A program made the translations under genes and the position numbers. 52,998 bases of DNA from Collinsella sp. (GTDB lineage: Bacteria; Actinomycetota; Coriobacteriia; Coriobacteriales; Coriobacteriaceae). Of the stretch, positions 35,237 to 43,422 are shown piece by piece; positions within the stretch are counted from its first letter, which is position 1; every line of letters begins with the position of its first letter. The notes below the pieces were generated by a model. The model searched no databases. It had not been told where the DNA came from and worked only from the letters and a program-made list of their open reading frames with translations. The stretch is from positions 1 to 52,998 of the forward strand of contig WGSL01000005.1 in NCBI GenBank assembly GCA_014871665.1. The letters run 5' to 3'.

Positions 35237-36337
35237 CTATTTCACGCATTGAGCTGCGAGATAGTCGCGGAAGAATGGCAATTCAAATGCGACGAGCCCT
35301 CGTCCTCGCTCCCCGATGATGCCGGCGTCTATCATGCGGCGTCGGTAGCGGGAGACCTGCTGCGGCGAACGCTTAAGGCGCTCGACAAGGTCAGCGGTGG
35401 TGGACTCTTCCTCGTCATCGAGCATGGCGATGAGGAATCGCTTGTCCTCTGCCGTGAGTTCCCGATAGGTTGCCGCGAGGATTCGGTCGTCCATCTCGTC
35501 GCGCGCGATTTTGATTCCCAGGTCAAAGTCGCGTGACGAGATTTCCTTCGAATCGCTTGTGAGGTCCCAGGCACGGTAGCCTACGAGTTGCAATAGGAAG
35601 GGAAAACCAGAGATCGAGCGAACGGCTCGATCGATTCCCTCAGCATCTGCCAGGCGATCGTTTTCCTGGATTGTGCGAATCAAGGCCTCGCGCACGTCAT
35701 AGTCGGCAATGCGGCCCAGATGATATTGTTGGGCGCGGCGAAGGAACGAGACCGTCTTGTGGTTCAGTAGCGTCGATACGTTGTTGGGAAGTCCCGCCAT
35801 GAGCAGCGCGACGCGTTTCCCATCGGTCACAAAGTGCTGATACGTCGCTGCGAGCTGAATCATCTCGTCGAGTGTCGGGTCCACCTCGTCAACCGTGACG
35901 AGCAGACCGGCGCCCGCCTCGTTGAGCTGGTCGATGATGTCGCTCATGCGATAACGCCAGGTTGAGGCATCGTGAACGCGACTGACCTCGATGCTGCCGA
36001 GCGGTGCAATTCCGAGACCGGTGACTTCGAAGTGGTTGGACGGGTCGATAAGATGGCCGGCAGCACGTTTCGCCCCAAGCTCGATTTCCTCAAGCATTCC
36101 CGGGAGCGCGGTCGTCTTTACGGCAATCCAGCCGTGGGATTCCGCCCTTGTCGCGAGCGACGACATGAGAGCGGTTTTACCGGTTCCACGCGCGCCTGAG
36201 AAGATCGAGGTTAATTCTGGGCGCCTGCGCTGGCTCAAGAAGGCACGGTCCAAATCCCGAATAATCTGTTGTCTGCCAGCGAGATGGGCAGGAACTTCGC
36301 CAAAACTAGGGGTAAACGGGTTTTCGAGGTATTCCAC
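35237..36337 (-). CDS. STAND-type ATPase with C-terminal winged helix (paralogue)
   Basis: 366 residues. Walker A SGARGTGKTALMSSL (near 50), Walker B GLLVTVDEVDPTLDEM (near 150), AGLPNNVSTLL and SFLRRAQQYHLGRI as in the 31571 paralogue. The end (TADLVERLKRSPQQVSRYRRRMI, RGLVAFELPFF) is a winged helix. GTG start at 36337 with AAAGGAGG upstream. It stands alone, convergent with the uvrA-like gene, and has three 20-bp-spaced repeats upstream. Confidence 0.85.
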   Translation of the reverse strand: MEYLENPFTPSFGEVPAHLAGRQQIIRDLDRAFLSQRRRPELTSIFSGARGTGKTALMSSLATRAESHGWIAVKTTALPGMLEEIELGAKRAAGHLIDPSNHFEVTGLGIAPLGSIEVSRVHDASTWRYRMSDIIDQLNEAGAGLLVTVDEVDPTLDEMIQLAATYQHFVTDGKRVALLMAGLPNNVSTLLNHKTVSFLRRAQQYHLGRIADYDVREALIRTIQENDRLADAEGIDRAVRSISGFPFLLQLVGYRAWDLTSDSKEISSRDFDLGIKIARDEMDDRILAATYRELTAEDKRFLIAMLDDEEESTTADLVERLKRSPQQVSRYRRRMIDAGIIGERGRGLVAFELPFFRDYLAAQCVK

Positions 36338-36361
36338 AATGCCCTCCTTTAGCGTCTCGGG

Positions 36362-36413
36362 TTAATTTCATTTTATTCTAGTTAATCTCAATTAAAAACG
36401 ATTAATTTCATTT
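36362..36413. repeat. Three direct repeats TTAAT(T/C)TCA(T/A)TT, 20-bp period
   Basis: Copies begin at 36362, 36382 and 36402, exactly 20 bp apart; the first and third share TTAATTTCATTT, the second is TTAATCTCAATT. They lie 25-76 bp upstream of the ATPase start, over its likely promoter. Confidence 0.88.
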
Positions 36414-36479
36414 CAAAGCATAAGGTTGGCGTCGTGCGTTATCGAAGCGGTGCTTGAATAGCTTACGTTGGAGCTCGAA

Positions 36480-36496
36480 AATGGGTTCAACCCATT
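36480..36496. promoter_or_regulatory. Palindrome AATGGGTT-C-AACCCATT
   Basis: Perfect 8-bp arms 79 bp upstream of the recombinase start. It is a possible recombinase crossover or regulator site; no second copy was found. Confidence 0.5.
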
Positions 36497-36574
36497 CGCG
36501 AAATTTGCACGCCCTATTGTGAGTGGGCTCTCAGATGAGCTGAAGCTGCCATCGTGCGGCTGATAGGGGCAATC

Positions 36575-37210
36575 ATGAAAAACAGAATCTATGGGTATGC
36601 TCGAGTTTCGTCAGCAGATCAGAACCTGGATCGCCAACTGGATGCGCTGGAGCGGTTTCCGGTCCAAACGAATTTGATCTATGCTGACAAAGCGAGCGGA
36701 AAGGACTTCAGGCGTCCTCAGTACCGGCGTCTTCTTCGTCGTCTGCGCGAAGGGGACGTTCTGGTGATTAAGAGTATCGATCGATTGGGTCGCGACTACC
36801 GTGAAGTTCTTGATGAATGGCGTCGCCTAACGACGGACAAACACGTTGCCATCGTGGTGCTCGATATGCCATTGCTTGATACACGCGAACAACCCAATGG
36901 AATTACGGGGACTTTTATTGCCGATCTAGTGCTTCAGGTTTTGAGCTACGTGGCTCAGGTGGAGCGCGAAAACATAAAGCAGCGCCAGGCGGAGGGTATC
37001 GCGTCGGCGCGTCTGCGGGGTGTGAGATTTGGGAGACCGACGCTCGAACGTCCGGATAACTACCGCGATGTCATCAAATCATTCGAAGGAGGTGAGGTTA
37101 CGAGGCAAGAGGCCGCAATGCTTTTGAACGTTAGCGCATCGACGTTTGATCGTTGGAGACGGGCGGACGCGAACGGATATGACCGTTCGCCGTTTGCCCG
37201 TCCTCTTTAG
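36575..37210 (+). CDS. Serine recombinase (resolvase/invertase type)
   Basis: 211 residues. The catalytic domain starts YGYARVSSADQNLDRQLDAL with the nucleophile Ser near residue 12, followed by GDVLVIKSIDRLGRDYREVLDEW and the E-helix QVLSYVAQVERENIKQRQAEGI. The C-terminal HTH reads GEVTRQEAAMLLNVSASTFDRWRR. This is the Pin/Hin/Tn3-resolvase size class, which resolves or inverts DNA between short sites. No transposase, tail-fibre gene or clear pair of crossover sites is beside it. The following two genes are AT-richer than the rest, suggesting a transferred segment. Confidence 0.92.
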   Translation: MKNRIYGYARVSSADQNLDRQLDALERFPVQTNLIYADKASGKDFRRPQYRRLLRRLREGDVLVIKSIDRLGRDYREVLDEWRRLTTDKHVAIVVLDMPLLDTREQPNGITGTFIADLVLQVLSYVAQVERENIKQRQAEGIASARLRGVRFGRPTLERPDNYRDVIKSFEGGEVTRQEAAMLLNVSASTFDRWRRADANGYDRSPFARPL

Positions 37211-37218
37211 CTAGACAT

Positions 37219-37336
37219 TTTGACGAGGGGAGTTTATTGCACAGGGCCCACTCCTTCCCTCGATGTTTATCCAGTTCACGCCCTTGAATCAAATAGTGCC
37301 ACCGCGTCGCCAATTCGTCTGCTATTTGACGAGGGG
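37219..37336. repeat. Direct repeat TTTGACGAGGGG, 106 bp apart
   Basis: Exact 12-mers at 37219-37230 and 37325-37336. The first follows the recombinase stop and the second ends 28 bp before the next ATG, bounding a 94-bp stretch that holds no gene. It could be a recombination footprint. Confidence 0.6.
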
Positions 37337-37364
37337 GGGTTAAACGACTACCAAAGGATATGTA

Positions 37365-38249
37365 ATGAAGAAAAAGTTATTTACGGCAGTTCTGGCTTTT
37401 AGCGCGGCGGCGCTAATCGGCATTTCTCTACCACTCGGAATTACGGGTCGCGGCTGGAGTCCGACATGCGCATTTGCAGCGACTAAGAAAAGTGGAAAGA
37501 AGCCAAAGCCAGGTAAGAAGGATTCAGTAAAAATCGATCAACTAAACTGGAGCGTCTCAGAAGGCGTTGTTGATGGCGTCGAGATGATGACATTTGAATA
37601 TGACAATAAATCGAGCTTCGATATTGCTCAGTTCACTATTCAGTTTGAGCCGAAAGGGGAGTTGACTGACGAACAGAAACTTCTGTTTACTGACGTTTTT
37701 GATGAGGAAGAGGCTGCGCACGATTATTCAACGCTGAAAATGACGGCGGATAGCCAGCGAATCGTCGAGAAGCGAGAATCGGTTGATAGCGTTCCGTGCA
37801 TTACCCATGGTGACTATGTCGCCAATGCCCAGCAGAATCAATATGACCTGATGGAGCCTTCAGTGGCGACTATTGCCTATCTAGGCGGCGATGGAAAGAT
37901 ATATCTCGAGTACTATAGTTTCAAGTCGAAAACCTATACGACTTCATCAAAGGGCGGTGTCAAGGCGTATGACTGGCCAACAAAAGCCCTTGCAAAATCC
38001 TTGCCGAAGCCTGACTGCCCTATCGTTTATACGTCGTTAGACGAAAAAGACTGCCTTTCGTTTGTCGCATTTGGCATCGATCGTGATGGGTACGACAAAT
38101 ACATCAAAGCTTGCAAGAAAAAGGGATACAAGGACATCGAATATTCGTATGACAGCAGTTTTTGCGCAAAGGATAAAAAGGGACGGGAACTGATGATCGG
38201 ATATAGCGACCGAGATCAGCGGATGGACGTCAGCGTTTCAGTTGATTAA
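37365..38249 (+). CDS. Secreted protein of unknown function (DUF6591-like C-terminus)
   Basis: 294 residues. A Sec signal peptide (KKKLFTAVLAFSAAALIGISL ... CAFAA, cleavage near residue 39), a lysine-rich linker, then a beta-rich domain. The last 60 residues (FGIDRDGYDKYIKACKKKGYKDIEYSYDSSF, KGRELMIGYSDRDQRMDVSVSV) match the repeating pattern of DUF6591-type domains. Low GC and abundant Lys/Asp/Tyr distinguish it from its neighbours. AAGGATATGT lies just upstream of ATG 37365. Extracellular role unknown. Confidence 0.75.
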   Translation: MKKKLFTAVLAFSAAALIGISLPLGITGRGWSPTCAFAATKKSGKKPKPGKKDSVKIDQLNWSVSEGVVDGVEMMTFEYDNKSSFDIAQFTIQFEPKGELTDEQKLLFTDVFDEEEAAHDYSTLKMTADSQRIVEKRESVDSVPCITHGDYVANAQQNQYDLMEPSVATIAYLGGDGKIYLEYYSFKSKTYTTSSKGGVKAYDWPTKALAKSLPKPDCPIVYTSLDEKDCLSFVAFGIDRDGYDKYIKACKKKGYKDIEYSYDSSFCAKDKKGRELMIGYSDRDQRMDVSVSVD

Positions 38250-38296
38250 CGTGGGCATATGATCGAATGATCAACGCGTTATGATGCCTATGTATG

Positions 38297-38335
38297 GATT
38301 GGGGTGCCGGCCTATGGTCTGTGCCCCAATCTTTC
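38297..38335 (+). terminator. Terminator after the secreted protein gene
   Basis: GATTGGGG (38297-38304) pairs with CCCCAATC (38324-38331), followed by TTTCT. Confidence 0.75.
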
Positions 38336-38497
38336 TAAAGTTACGTGCAGCAGAATAGGTATTAAATTAACGTATGAATGTGTATTTATATTATGTTGGA
38401 TTTAAGTCCTTCCTTTCTGAATTGGTTGACATCAAAACCCAATATAACTGAATTGAGTCCGTAATTACCCTGAGGACAACTGGAAGACAAGGGCTAA

Positions 38498-39145
38498 ATG
38501 AGCGTTTCCAATCCGTTTAAAACAATTGGCCAGAAGATAATTGTCGCCCTATTGGCGTTAGGCTTGATTGCAGCTTGTGGCGGCTGCGTGTACCTGTGGT
38601 TGACGCGCGATCAGACCGTTATAAGCGATGATTCGATTCGGGAAGAAATTAAGCCGGTAACGAAGTTGCTTACCTACGAATACGATTTTACTCAGGTTCT
38701 ATATATTGACGATGCAGGGAATCCGTTTGGTTTTAACAACCCATTTACTACTAAGCGATATGTAGCGACCATCGATGGCAAGGCGGATATCGGCCTGAAC
38801 GTAGACGATGAGAACCTGAAGGTCAAAGTCCATCGTTCGAAAAACAACGAGTCGGTAATAAAATCTGTTAATGTTACGCTTCCGCATTCCGAGATCGTGA
38901 CGTTGTCAACGGATCCGAACTCGCTTAAAAAGTACGTTGAGGACAATGGTTTTCTTAATTGGAATCAGGTCAGTACGGACGATTTAAATAAATTGCTTCA
39001 GCAGGCTGATAAGGACCAGAGGCAAAAGGTTCAAGAAAGTGGCATGCTGGAAAAATCTGATGAACGTGCAGTAAAACTGGTGAAAAAGCAGGTGTCGACG
39101 TTCTGTGGTCCAGACGTAAGGGTCAATGTCGAATTCGAAGATTAA
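38498..39145 (+). CDS. DUF4230-like membrane-anchored protein
   Basis: 215 residues with one N-terminal membrane anchor (IIVALLALGLIAACGGCVYLWL) and an extracytoplasmic alpha/beta domain (SIREEIKPVTKLLTYEYDFTQVL, KRYVATIDGKADIGLNVD, KVKVHRSKNNESVIKSVNVTLPHSEI), the DUF4230 pattern. AT-rich like the preceding gene. Start at ATG 38498. Function not established. Confidence 0.75.
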   Translation: MSVSNPFKTIGQKIIVALLALGLIAACGGCVYLWLTRDQTVISDDSIREEIKPVTKLLTYEYDFTQVLYIDDAGNPFGFNNPFTTKRYVATIDGKADIGLNVDDENLKVKVHRSKNNESVIKSVNVTLPHSEIVTLSTDPNSLKKYVEDNGFLNWNQVSTDDLNKLLQQADKDQRQKVQESGMLEKSDERAVKLVKKQVSTFCGPDVRVNVEFED

Positions 39146-39181
39146 TATCTACCTTTGAAATCAAATTACTGATTCAGCTGA

Positions 39182-39222
39182 ATGCCCGCTATCGCGATGC
39201 CTTACGTTGCGATAGCGGGCAT
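39182..39222. terminator. Hairpin after the DUF4230 gene
   Basis: ATGCCCGCTATCGC (39182-39195) pairs perfectly with GCGATAGCGGGCAT (39209-39222). The U-run is poor, but position between convergent genes suggests termination. Confidence 0.75.
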
Positions 39223-39246
39223 CTCTGATTTCGTTTGAAGGGTGTC

Positions 39247-39295
39247 AATGTGACAATTGTCCGATATGACAACGAGACTGTCCCTTTGTCACATT
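39247..39295. repeat. Variant GGGACAG-family inverted repeat at the trmL stop
   Basis: AATGTGACAA (39247-39256) and TTGTCACATT (39286-39295) pair; the segment between them contains GACTGTCCC, the inverse of GGGACAGTC. The right arm covers the trmL stop codon. Confidence 0.6.
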
Positions 39296-39888
39296 CCCGG
39301 AAAACCTGTCTGACGCAGGGCCTCGTAGAGGACGATGGCGGCGCTGTTGGAGAGGTTGAGTGCGCTGATGCGGTAGTCATCCGGATTGACAAAGTTGCCG
39401 CAGATATCCTGTCGAAGGATGGTTTCGTGGCTGTCCTCGGTATGCCCCAGCGATTCCTCGTGGGCTTCCCAGGCCTCGGCGTTATCGAGTGAGTCGCAAT
39501 CGCGCAGCATCGGGATACGCTCACAGCGCTCAGGCGCCGCGGCAAGCAGTGGCTCGGGAATCCCTGAGCTCTCGCTGCCAAAGACCAAGTAGTCGCCATT
39601 GCGGTAGGTACTTTGCGCATAGGTGCGGCGTGCCTTTTTGGTCAGCAGATGCAGGCGCTTGTCGGCGGGGGAGAGGCTGTTGCGGGCAAGGAAATCCTCC
39701 CAGCCGGCATAGGTCGTCACGTCCAAGTTTTGCCAGTAGCCCAGGCCGGCGCGACGCACCGTCTTGTCATCGAGCGAAAAGCCCAGCGGCTCCACCAGAT
39801 GCAGACGGGCGCCGGTAACCACGCAGGTGCGGCCGATATTGCCCGTATTGGCCGGAATCTCGGGCGCATACAGCACAATGTTGAACAT
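39289..39888 (-). CDS. trmL: tRNA (cytidine/uridine-34 2'-O)-methyltransferase
   Basis: 199 residues of the SPOUT/TrmH fold: NIVLYAPEIPANTGNIGRTC at the start, YLVFGSESSGIPE in the knot, and LNLSNSAAIVLYEALRQTGF at the end. TrmL methylates the wobble ribose in tRNA-Leu. An insertion (EAWEAHEESLGHTEDSHE, residues about 140-157) makes it longer than the 155-residue E. coli enzyme. ATG 39888 follows AAGGAG; the longer frame beyond is a shadow of the CobW gene region. Confidence 0.92.
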   Translation of the reverse strand: MFNIVLYAPEIPANTGNIGRTCVVTGARLHLVEPLGFSLDDKTVRRAGLGYWQNLDVTTYAGWEDFLARNSLSPADKRLHLLTKKARRTYAQSTYRNGDYLVFGSESSGIPEPLLAAAPERCERIPMLRDCDSLDNAEAWEAHEESLGHTEDSHETILRQDICGNFVNPDDYRISALNLSNSAAIVLYEALRQTGFPGM

Positions 39889-39912
39889 GAATCTCCTTGG
39901 CTCAGAACGAAA

Positions 39913-39948
39913 AACCACCACGAAGGGACAGGCACCTTCGTGGTGGTT
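39913..39948. repeat. GGGACAGG hairpin, copy C
   Basis: AACCACCACGAAGG (39913-39926) and CCTTCGTGGTGGTT (39935-39948), a perfect 14-bp stem with loop GACAGGCA. It lies between cobW and trmL, both minus strand. Confidence 0.9.
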
Positions 39949-39986
39949 GGCGACTACTTTGCGGACAAATGCCCGCTTGGATAAAC

Positions 39987-41117
39987 CTAGGCGCGGTGCC
40001 AGTCGGTCAGGCAGGCATCGAGGGAGGCGATGAGCGCATCCTTGTCCATGTGACGGCCGATGATGCACAGGCTCGTCATGCGGTCGCCCGTCTCGTCGTC
40101 CCAAATCTGCATGATCTCGGGGTTCTCGTCGATGATCTTCTGCTTCTCGCCCTCGGGCGCCGAGTCGACAAACAGGCCGTTCTCCATCAGGCGCATCTGG
40201 TGTCCGGCCTGCTCGAACATGTAGCACATGTCCGGATTGCCGGTCTGCCACAGCGGACCCTTGACGCGGATGACCTCGTCGGGCCACTCCTGCTCAACAA
40301 AATCGGTGAACTTCTGCAGGTCAAACGGCTTGCGGCGCGAGTAAACAAAGGTCTCGATGTCGTACTCGAGCACCTCGGGGTCATCGTGCTCCTCGGGATG
40401 TTCCATGGCATCGATCCAGGCGGCGGAGTTGTAGGCGCGCATAAAGTCGAAGCGGTCGGTGTCGAGCAGCTCCTTCATGGGGACCTCGCCGTTTTGGGCC
40501 TCGACGATCACGGCGTCTTTCTGCAGGCTGCGCACGATGGCCTTAAGCTCGGCGATTTGCTCAGAGCTCACGGTATCGGTCTTGTTGAGGATCAGCGTGG
40601 AACAGAACTCGATCTGCTGGATGAGCAGGCTCTCGATGTCGTCCTCGTCGATATCCTCTGCCAGCAGGTCGCGACCGCCGTTGAACTCGTCATACATGCG
40701 GGCGCAGTCGACCACGGCCACGATGTTGTCGAGCGCGAGCTTGGGCTCGCCGCCCACCTTGGCCTCGTCGCAGAAGCTCGAGATGGTGTAGGCGATGGGG
40801 ATAGGCTCGCAAATACCCGATGCCTCGATGATGATGTAATCGAAGTTGCCCGAATCGGCGATGCCCTGCAGCTGGTTGGCCAGGTCATCCGAAAGCGTGC
40901 AGCAGATGCAGCCGTTGGTGAGCGGGATGAGGTCGTCGGTCTCGGAAAGGCCGCCGTCGGCGATAAGGCTGGCGTCGACGTTGATCTCGCCGATGTCGTT
41001 GACGATCACGGCGGCGCGGATGCCGCCGTCGTTAGCGAGGATGTGGTTGAGCAGCGTGGTCTTGCCGGCACCGAGGTATCCGGTAAGCATGATGATCTTC
41101 ACGGGTTTGTTGGGCAT
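39987..41117 (-). CDS. CobW/COG0523-family GTPase (metallochaperone type)
   Basis: 376 residues. Walker A GYLGAGKTTLLNHIL near residue 13, the family's metal motif GCICCTLSDDL near 69 (CxCC), NKTD guanine motif near 178, and a CobW C-terminal domain (YDIETFVYSRRKPFDLQKFTDFV). Members load or traffic zinc, cobalt or other metals. No Zur box or metalloenzyme gene is adjacent, so the metal is unknown. ATG 41117 has AAAGGAGG upstream. Confidence 0.92.
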   Translation of the reverse strand: MPNKPVKIIMLTGYLGAGKTTLLNHILANDGGIRAAVIVNDIGEINVDASLIADGGLSETDDLIPLTNGCICCTLSDDLANQLQGIADSGNFDYIIIEASGICEPIPIAYTISSFCDEAKVGGEPKLALDNIVAVVDCARMYDEFNGGRDLLAEDIDEDDIESLLIQQIEFCSTLILNKTDTVSSEQIAELKAIVRSLQKDAVIVEAQNGEVPMKELLDTDRFDFMRAYNSAAWIDAMEHPEEHDDPEVLEYDIETFVYSRRKPFDLQKFTDFVEQEWPDEVIRVKGPLWQTGNPDMCYMFEQAGHQMRLMENGLFVDSAPEGEKQKIIDENPEIMQIWDDETGDRMTSLCIIGRHMDKDALIASLDACLTDWHRA

Positions 41118-41203
41118 ATGCCCTCCTTTGTTAGACATGGCTTACAGTTGAATCTTATGCCAAACGCCTGCTCTTATACCCACGCGCCGGCAAATAACAC
41201 AAG

Positions 41204-41545
41204 CTACTCCCAGGCTCCCCATACATCGGGGCAATAACCGACGGTGGCCTTTTTGCCGTTGCGCACGATGGGCTCGGCTAGAACCTGCTGGTTCTCGAGC
41301 AGCTTGTCGAAGCGCTGGCTAGGGGTGAGGTGCTGGATGAGCGCGAGCGTCTCCTCGTCCTTGGCCTTGGGGTTGAGCAGCTTATCGATGCCGCCGACCG
41401 CCTGCATGACGCTTGTGAGCTCGCCCTTGCTCATCTCCTTTTCCTTAAGGTCGATAAACTGCACCTTAATGCGGCGCTCTTTAAAGAAGCGCTGGGCTTT
41501 CTTGGTATCGAACGACTTCTTAGTCCCGAAGATTTGAATATTCAT
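41204..41545 (-). CDS. ArsC/Spx-like thioredoxin-fold protein without catalytic cysteine
   Basis: 113 residues of the ArsC/YffB fold: MNIQIFGTKKSFDTKKAQRFFKER, VQFIDLKEKEMS, a central helix, PIVRNGKKATVGY. In ArsC and Spx the N-terminal loop holds a catalytic Cys (CxxC or NCDT); here it is KSFDTKK, so arsenate reduction by the usual route is excluded. It lies 12 bp from the flavodoxin gene and shares its strand, so the two may be cotranscribed. Confidence 0.8.
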   Translation of the reverse strand: MNIQIFGTKKSFDTKKAQRFFKERRIKVQFIDLKEKEMSKGELTSVMQAVGGIDKLLNPKAKDEETLALIQHLTPSQRFDKLLENQQVLAEPIVRNGKKATVGYCPDVWGAWE

Positions 41546-41557
41546 GGCCCCGCCGCT

Positions 41558-42181
41558 CTATCGAATGAAGTTGGTGCGCTCGCGATCGGCCTCGGGGGCT
41601 TCGATGCCGGCGGCTTTTCCTGCTTCGATGCAATGCAGGAGCCAGGCCATGTTTTTGCCGATGTTACGCATAGTGGCCAGGCCCTCGGCGTCCTGGGCGG
41701 CCTCGCCCGGCATGGCACCAAAGACGTTGTTCCAGTACGTGGACGCTACCACGGGCATCTGGTTGATGGTGAAGTACTTGTTGAGCACGTCGAAGGTAGT
41801 CGACGTGCCGCCGCGACGGGCGACGGCGACTGCTGCGCCCGGCTTGTGTGCAAAGGCCTTGCTGCCAGCATAAAACGCGCGATCGAGTGCCGAGAGAATG
41901 CGGCCGCTGGGGTGCGCGTAGTAGACAGGCGAGCCAAAGACAAAGCCATCTGCCTGCTCGGCTGCAGCGATGAGCTCGTTGACCACGTCGTCGTCAAAGG
42001 TGCAGCGGCAATCGAGCTTGCCACACTGGCCGCAACCGATGCAATCGCGAATGGGCTTGGCGCCCAGCTGAAACACCTCGGTATCGATACCCTCGGCATG
42101 CAATTGCTCGGCGACTTCGGCAAGCGCGCGAGCGGTGTTGCCGTTTGCCTTGGGGCTACCGTTGACTAAAAGAACCTTCAT
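41558..42181 (-). CDS. Flavodoxin-family/NADPH-dependent FMN reductase
   Basis: 207 residues. A flavodoxin-like FMN site (LLVNGSPKANGNTARAL), a cysteine cluster (CIGCGQCGKLDCRC) as in iron-sulfur flavoproteins, and GFVFGSPVYYAHPSGRILSALDRAFY. It probably reduces quinones or acts in electron transfer. ATG 42181 with GAGGGAG upstream. Confidence 0.88.
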   Translation of the reverse strand: MKVLLVNGSPKANGNTARALAEVAEQLHAEGIDTEVFQLGAKPIRDCIGCGQCGKLDCRCTFDDDVVNELIAAAEQADGFVFGSPVYYAHPSGRILSALDRAFYAGSKAFAHKPGAAVAVARRGGTSTTFDVLNKYFTINQMPVVASTYWNNVFGAMPGEAAQDAEGLATMRNIGKNMAWLLHCIEAGKAAGIEAPEADRERTNFIR

Positions 42182-42439
42182 CACAAACTCCCTCTGCTAT
42201 CGGTGAATTCTGCTGAGAATTATCTCACGTTGTGTGCGATGACGTTGGCATGGTGCGGGCGATGTTTATCCCGTAACGTTCTTAAGGGCGTTCATGCCTA
42301 AGGCCATCTAGGGGCATTGCGGTACGGCATGGGGAATGCATTGGGAAACGTTTGATAAATGCTTATAAACACGTTTTTGACGGCATACGTTGACAGATAT
42401 ACTTGTTGAGTTCAAAAGCATGGGAACGGAGATGGTTGC

Positions 42440-43309
42440 ATGACACAGCCGGAGACATCACACACGGTGGGGCTCGCGCTCGAGGGAGGCGGCTACCGCG
42501 GTATGTATACGGCGGGCGTGCTCGACGTATGGATGGAGCACGGCTTAACTTGCGACCATATGGTGGGTGTCTCGGCGGGCGCGGCGTTTGGCTACAACTT
42601 TAAATCGCGCCAGATCGGCCGCGCCATTCGCTATAACAAGGCCTATTGTGCCGACAAGCGCTATGCGGGTGTAGCAAGCTGGCTGCGGACCGGCGATATG
42701 TTCAATGCCGATTTTGCCTATCACGAGGTGCCTATCGAGCGCGATCCCATCGACTTGGAGGCGTACCGCGCCTGCCCCATGCGATTTACGTGCGTGTGTA
42801 CCGATATCGAGACGGGCAAGGCCGTCTATCACGACCTGCCGTATGGCGATGAGCGCGATATCGAGTGGATCCGGGCGTCGTCTGCTATTCCTGTGGCGAC
42901 GCGTCCCGTTGCTATTGACGGGCATAAGTATCTGGATGGTGGCGTGGCTGACTCTATTCCCAGCGCATGGCTGTTTGCGCAGGGGTATGACCGTAACATC
43001 GTGGTGCTGACGCAGCCGGCGGGCTTTGTGAAGCAGCCCAACAGCGTGATGCCCATGCTACGGCGCGTGTTCCGTCACTATCCGGAGTTTGTCGCAGCGC
43101 TTGAGCACCGGCATGAGGTCTACAATGCCACGATCGATGACCTGGCACGTCGCGAGGCTGCCGGCGAGATCTTTGTGGTACGGCCGAGCGAATCGGTGAA
43201 GGTGCCGTCGCTGTGCCGCGAACCGGATGAACTTGAACGCATCTACCAGATTGGTCGCCGCGATGCGGAGGCGACCTTGCCGGCACTGGAGGCATATCTG
43301 GCAGGGTAG
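42440..43309 (+). CDS. Patatin-like phospholipase
   Basis: 289 residues. The oxyanion motif EGGGYRGMYTAGVLDV, the nucleophile elbow GVSAG (Ser near 46) and the catalytic Asp in DGGVADSIPS (near 167) form the complete Ser-Asp dyad. The C-terminus fits the YjjU-like bacterial patatins (FRHYPEFVAALEHRHEVYNATIDDL). It hydrolyses acyl esters of lipids; the target is unknown. The segment from 42182 to the start holds no gene. Confidence 0.92.
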   Translation: MTQPETSHTVGLALEGGGYRGMYTAGVLDVWMEHGLTCDHMVGVSAGAAFGYNFKSRQIGRAIRYNKAYCADKRYAGVASWLRTGDMFNADFAYHEVPIERDPIDLEAYRACPMRFTCVCTDIETGKAVYHDLPYGDERDIEWIRASSAIPVATRPVAIDGHKYLDGGVADSIPSAWLFAQGYDRNIVVLTQPAGFVKQPNSVMPMLRRVFRHYPEFVAALEHRHEVYNATIDDLARREAAGEIFVVRPSESVKVPSLCREPDELERIYQIGRRDAEATLPALEAYLAG

Positions 43310-43330
43310 AGGCTGCTGCCGCCATCTCGG

Positions 43331-43377
43331 CGGAAAGCGCATCCCGGAATGGAGGGTCCAAACTGGGATGCGCTTTC
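43331..43377. terminator. Hairpin between patatin and thiE genes
   Basis: GGAAAGCGCATCCC (43331-43344) pairs perfectly with GGGATGCGCTTTCC (43364-43377). Convergent genes share it. Confidence 0.8.
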
Positions 43378-43422
43378 CATTGCTGAAGATATGAGGCTGC
43401 GAACCAGCTACTCGGCCTATGC

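Noticed and set aside
39897..41237. 446-codon plus-strand ORF
   Set aside because: Antisense to the CobW GTPase, whose motifs are complete.
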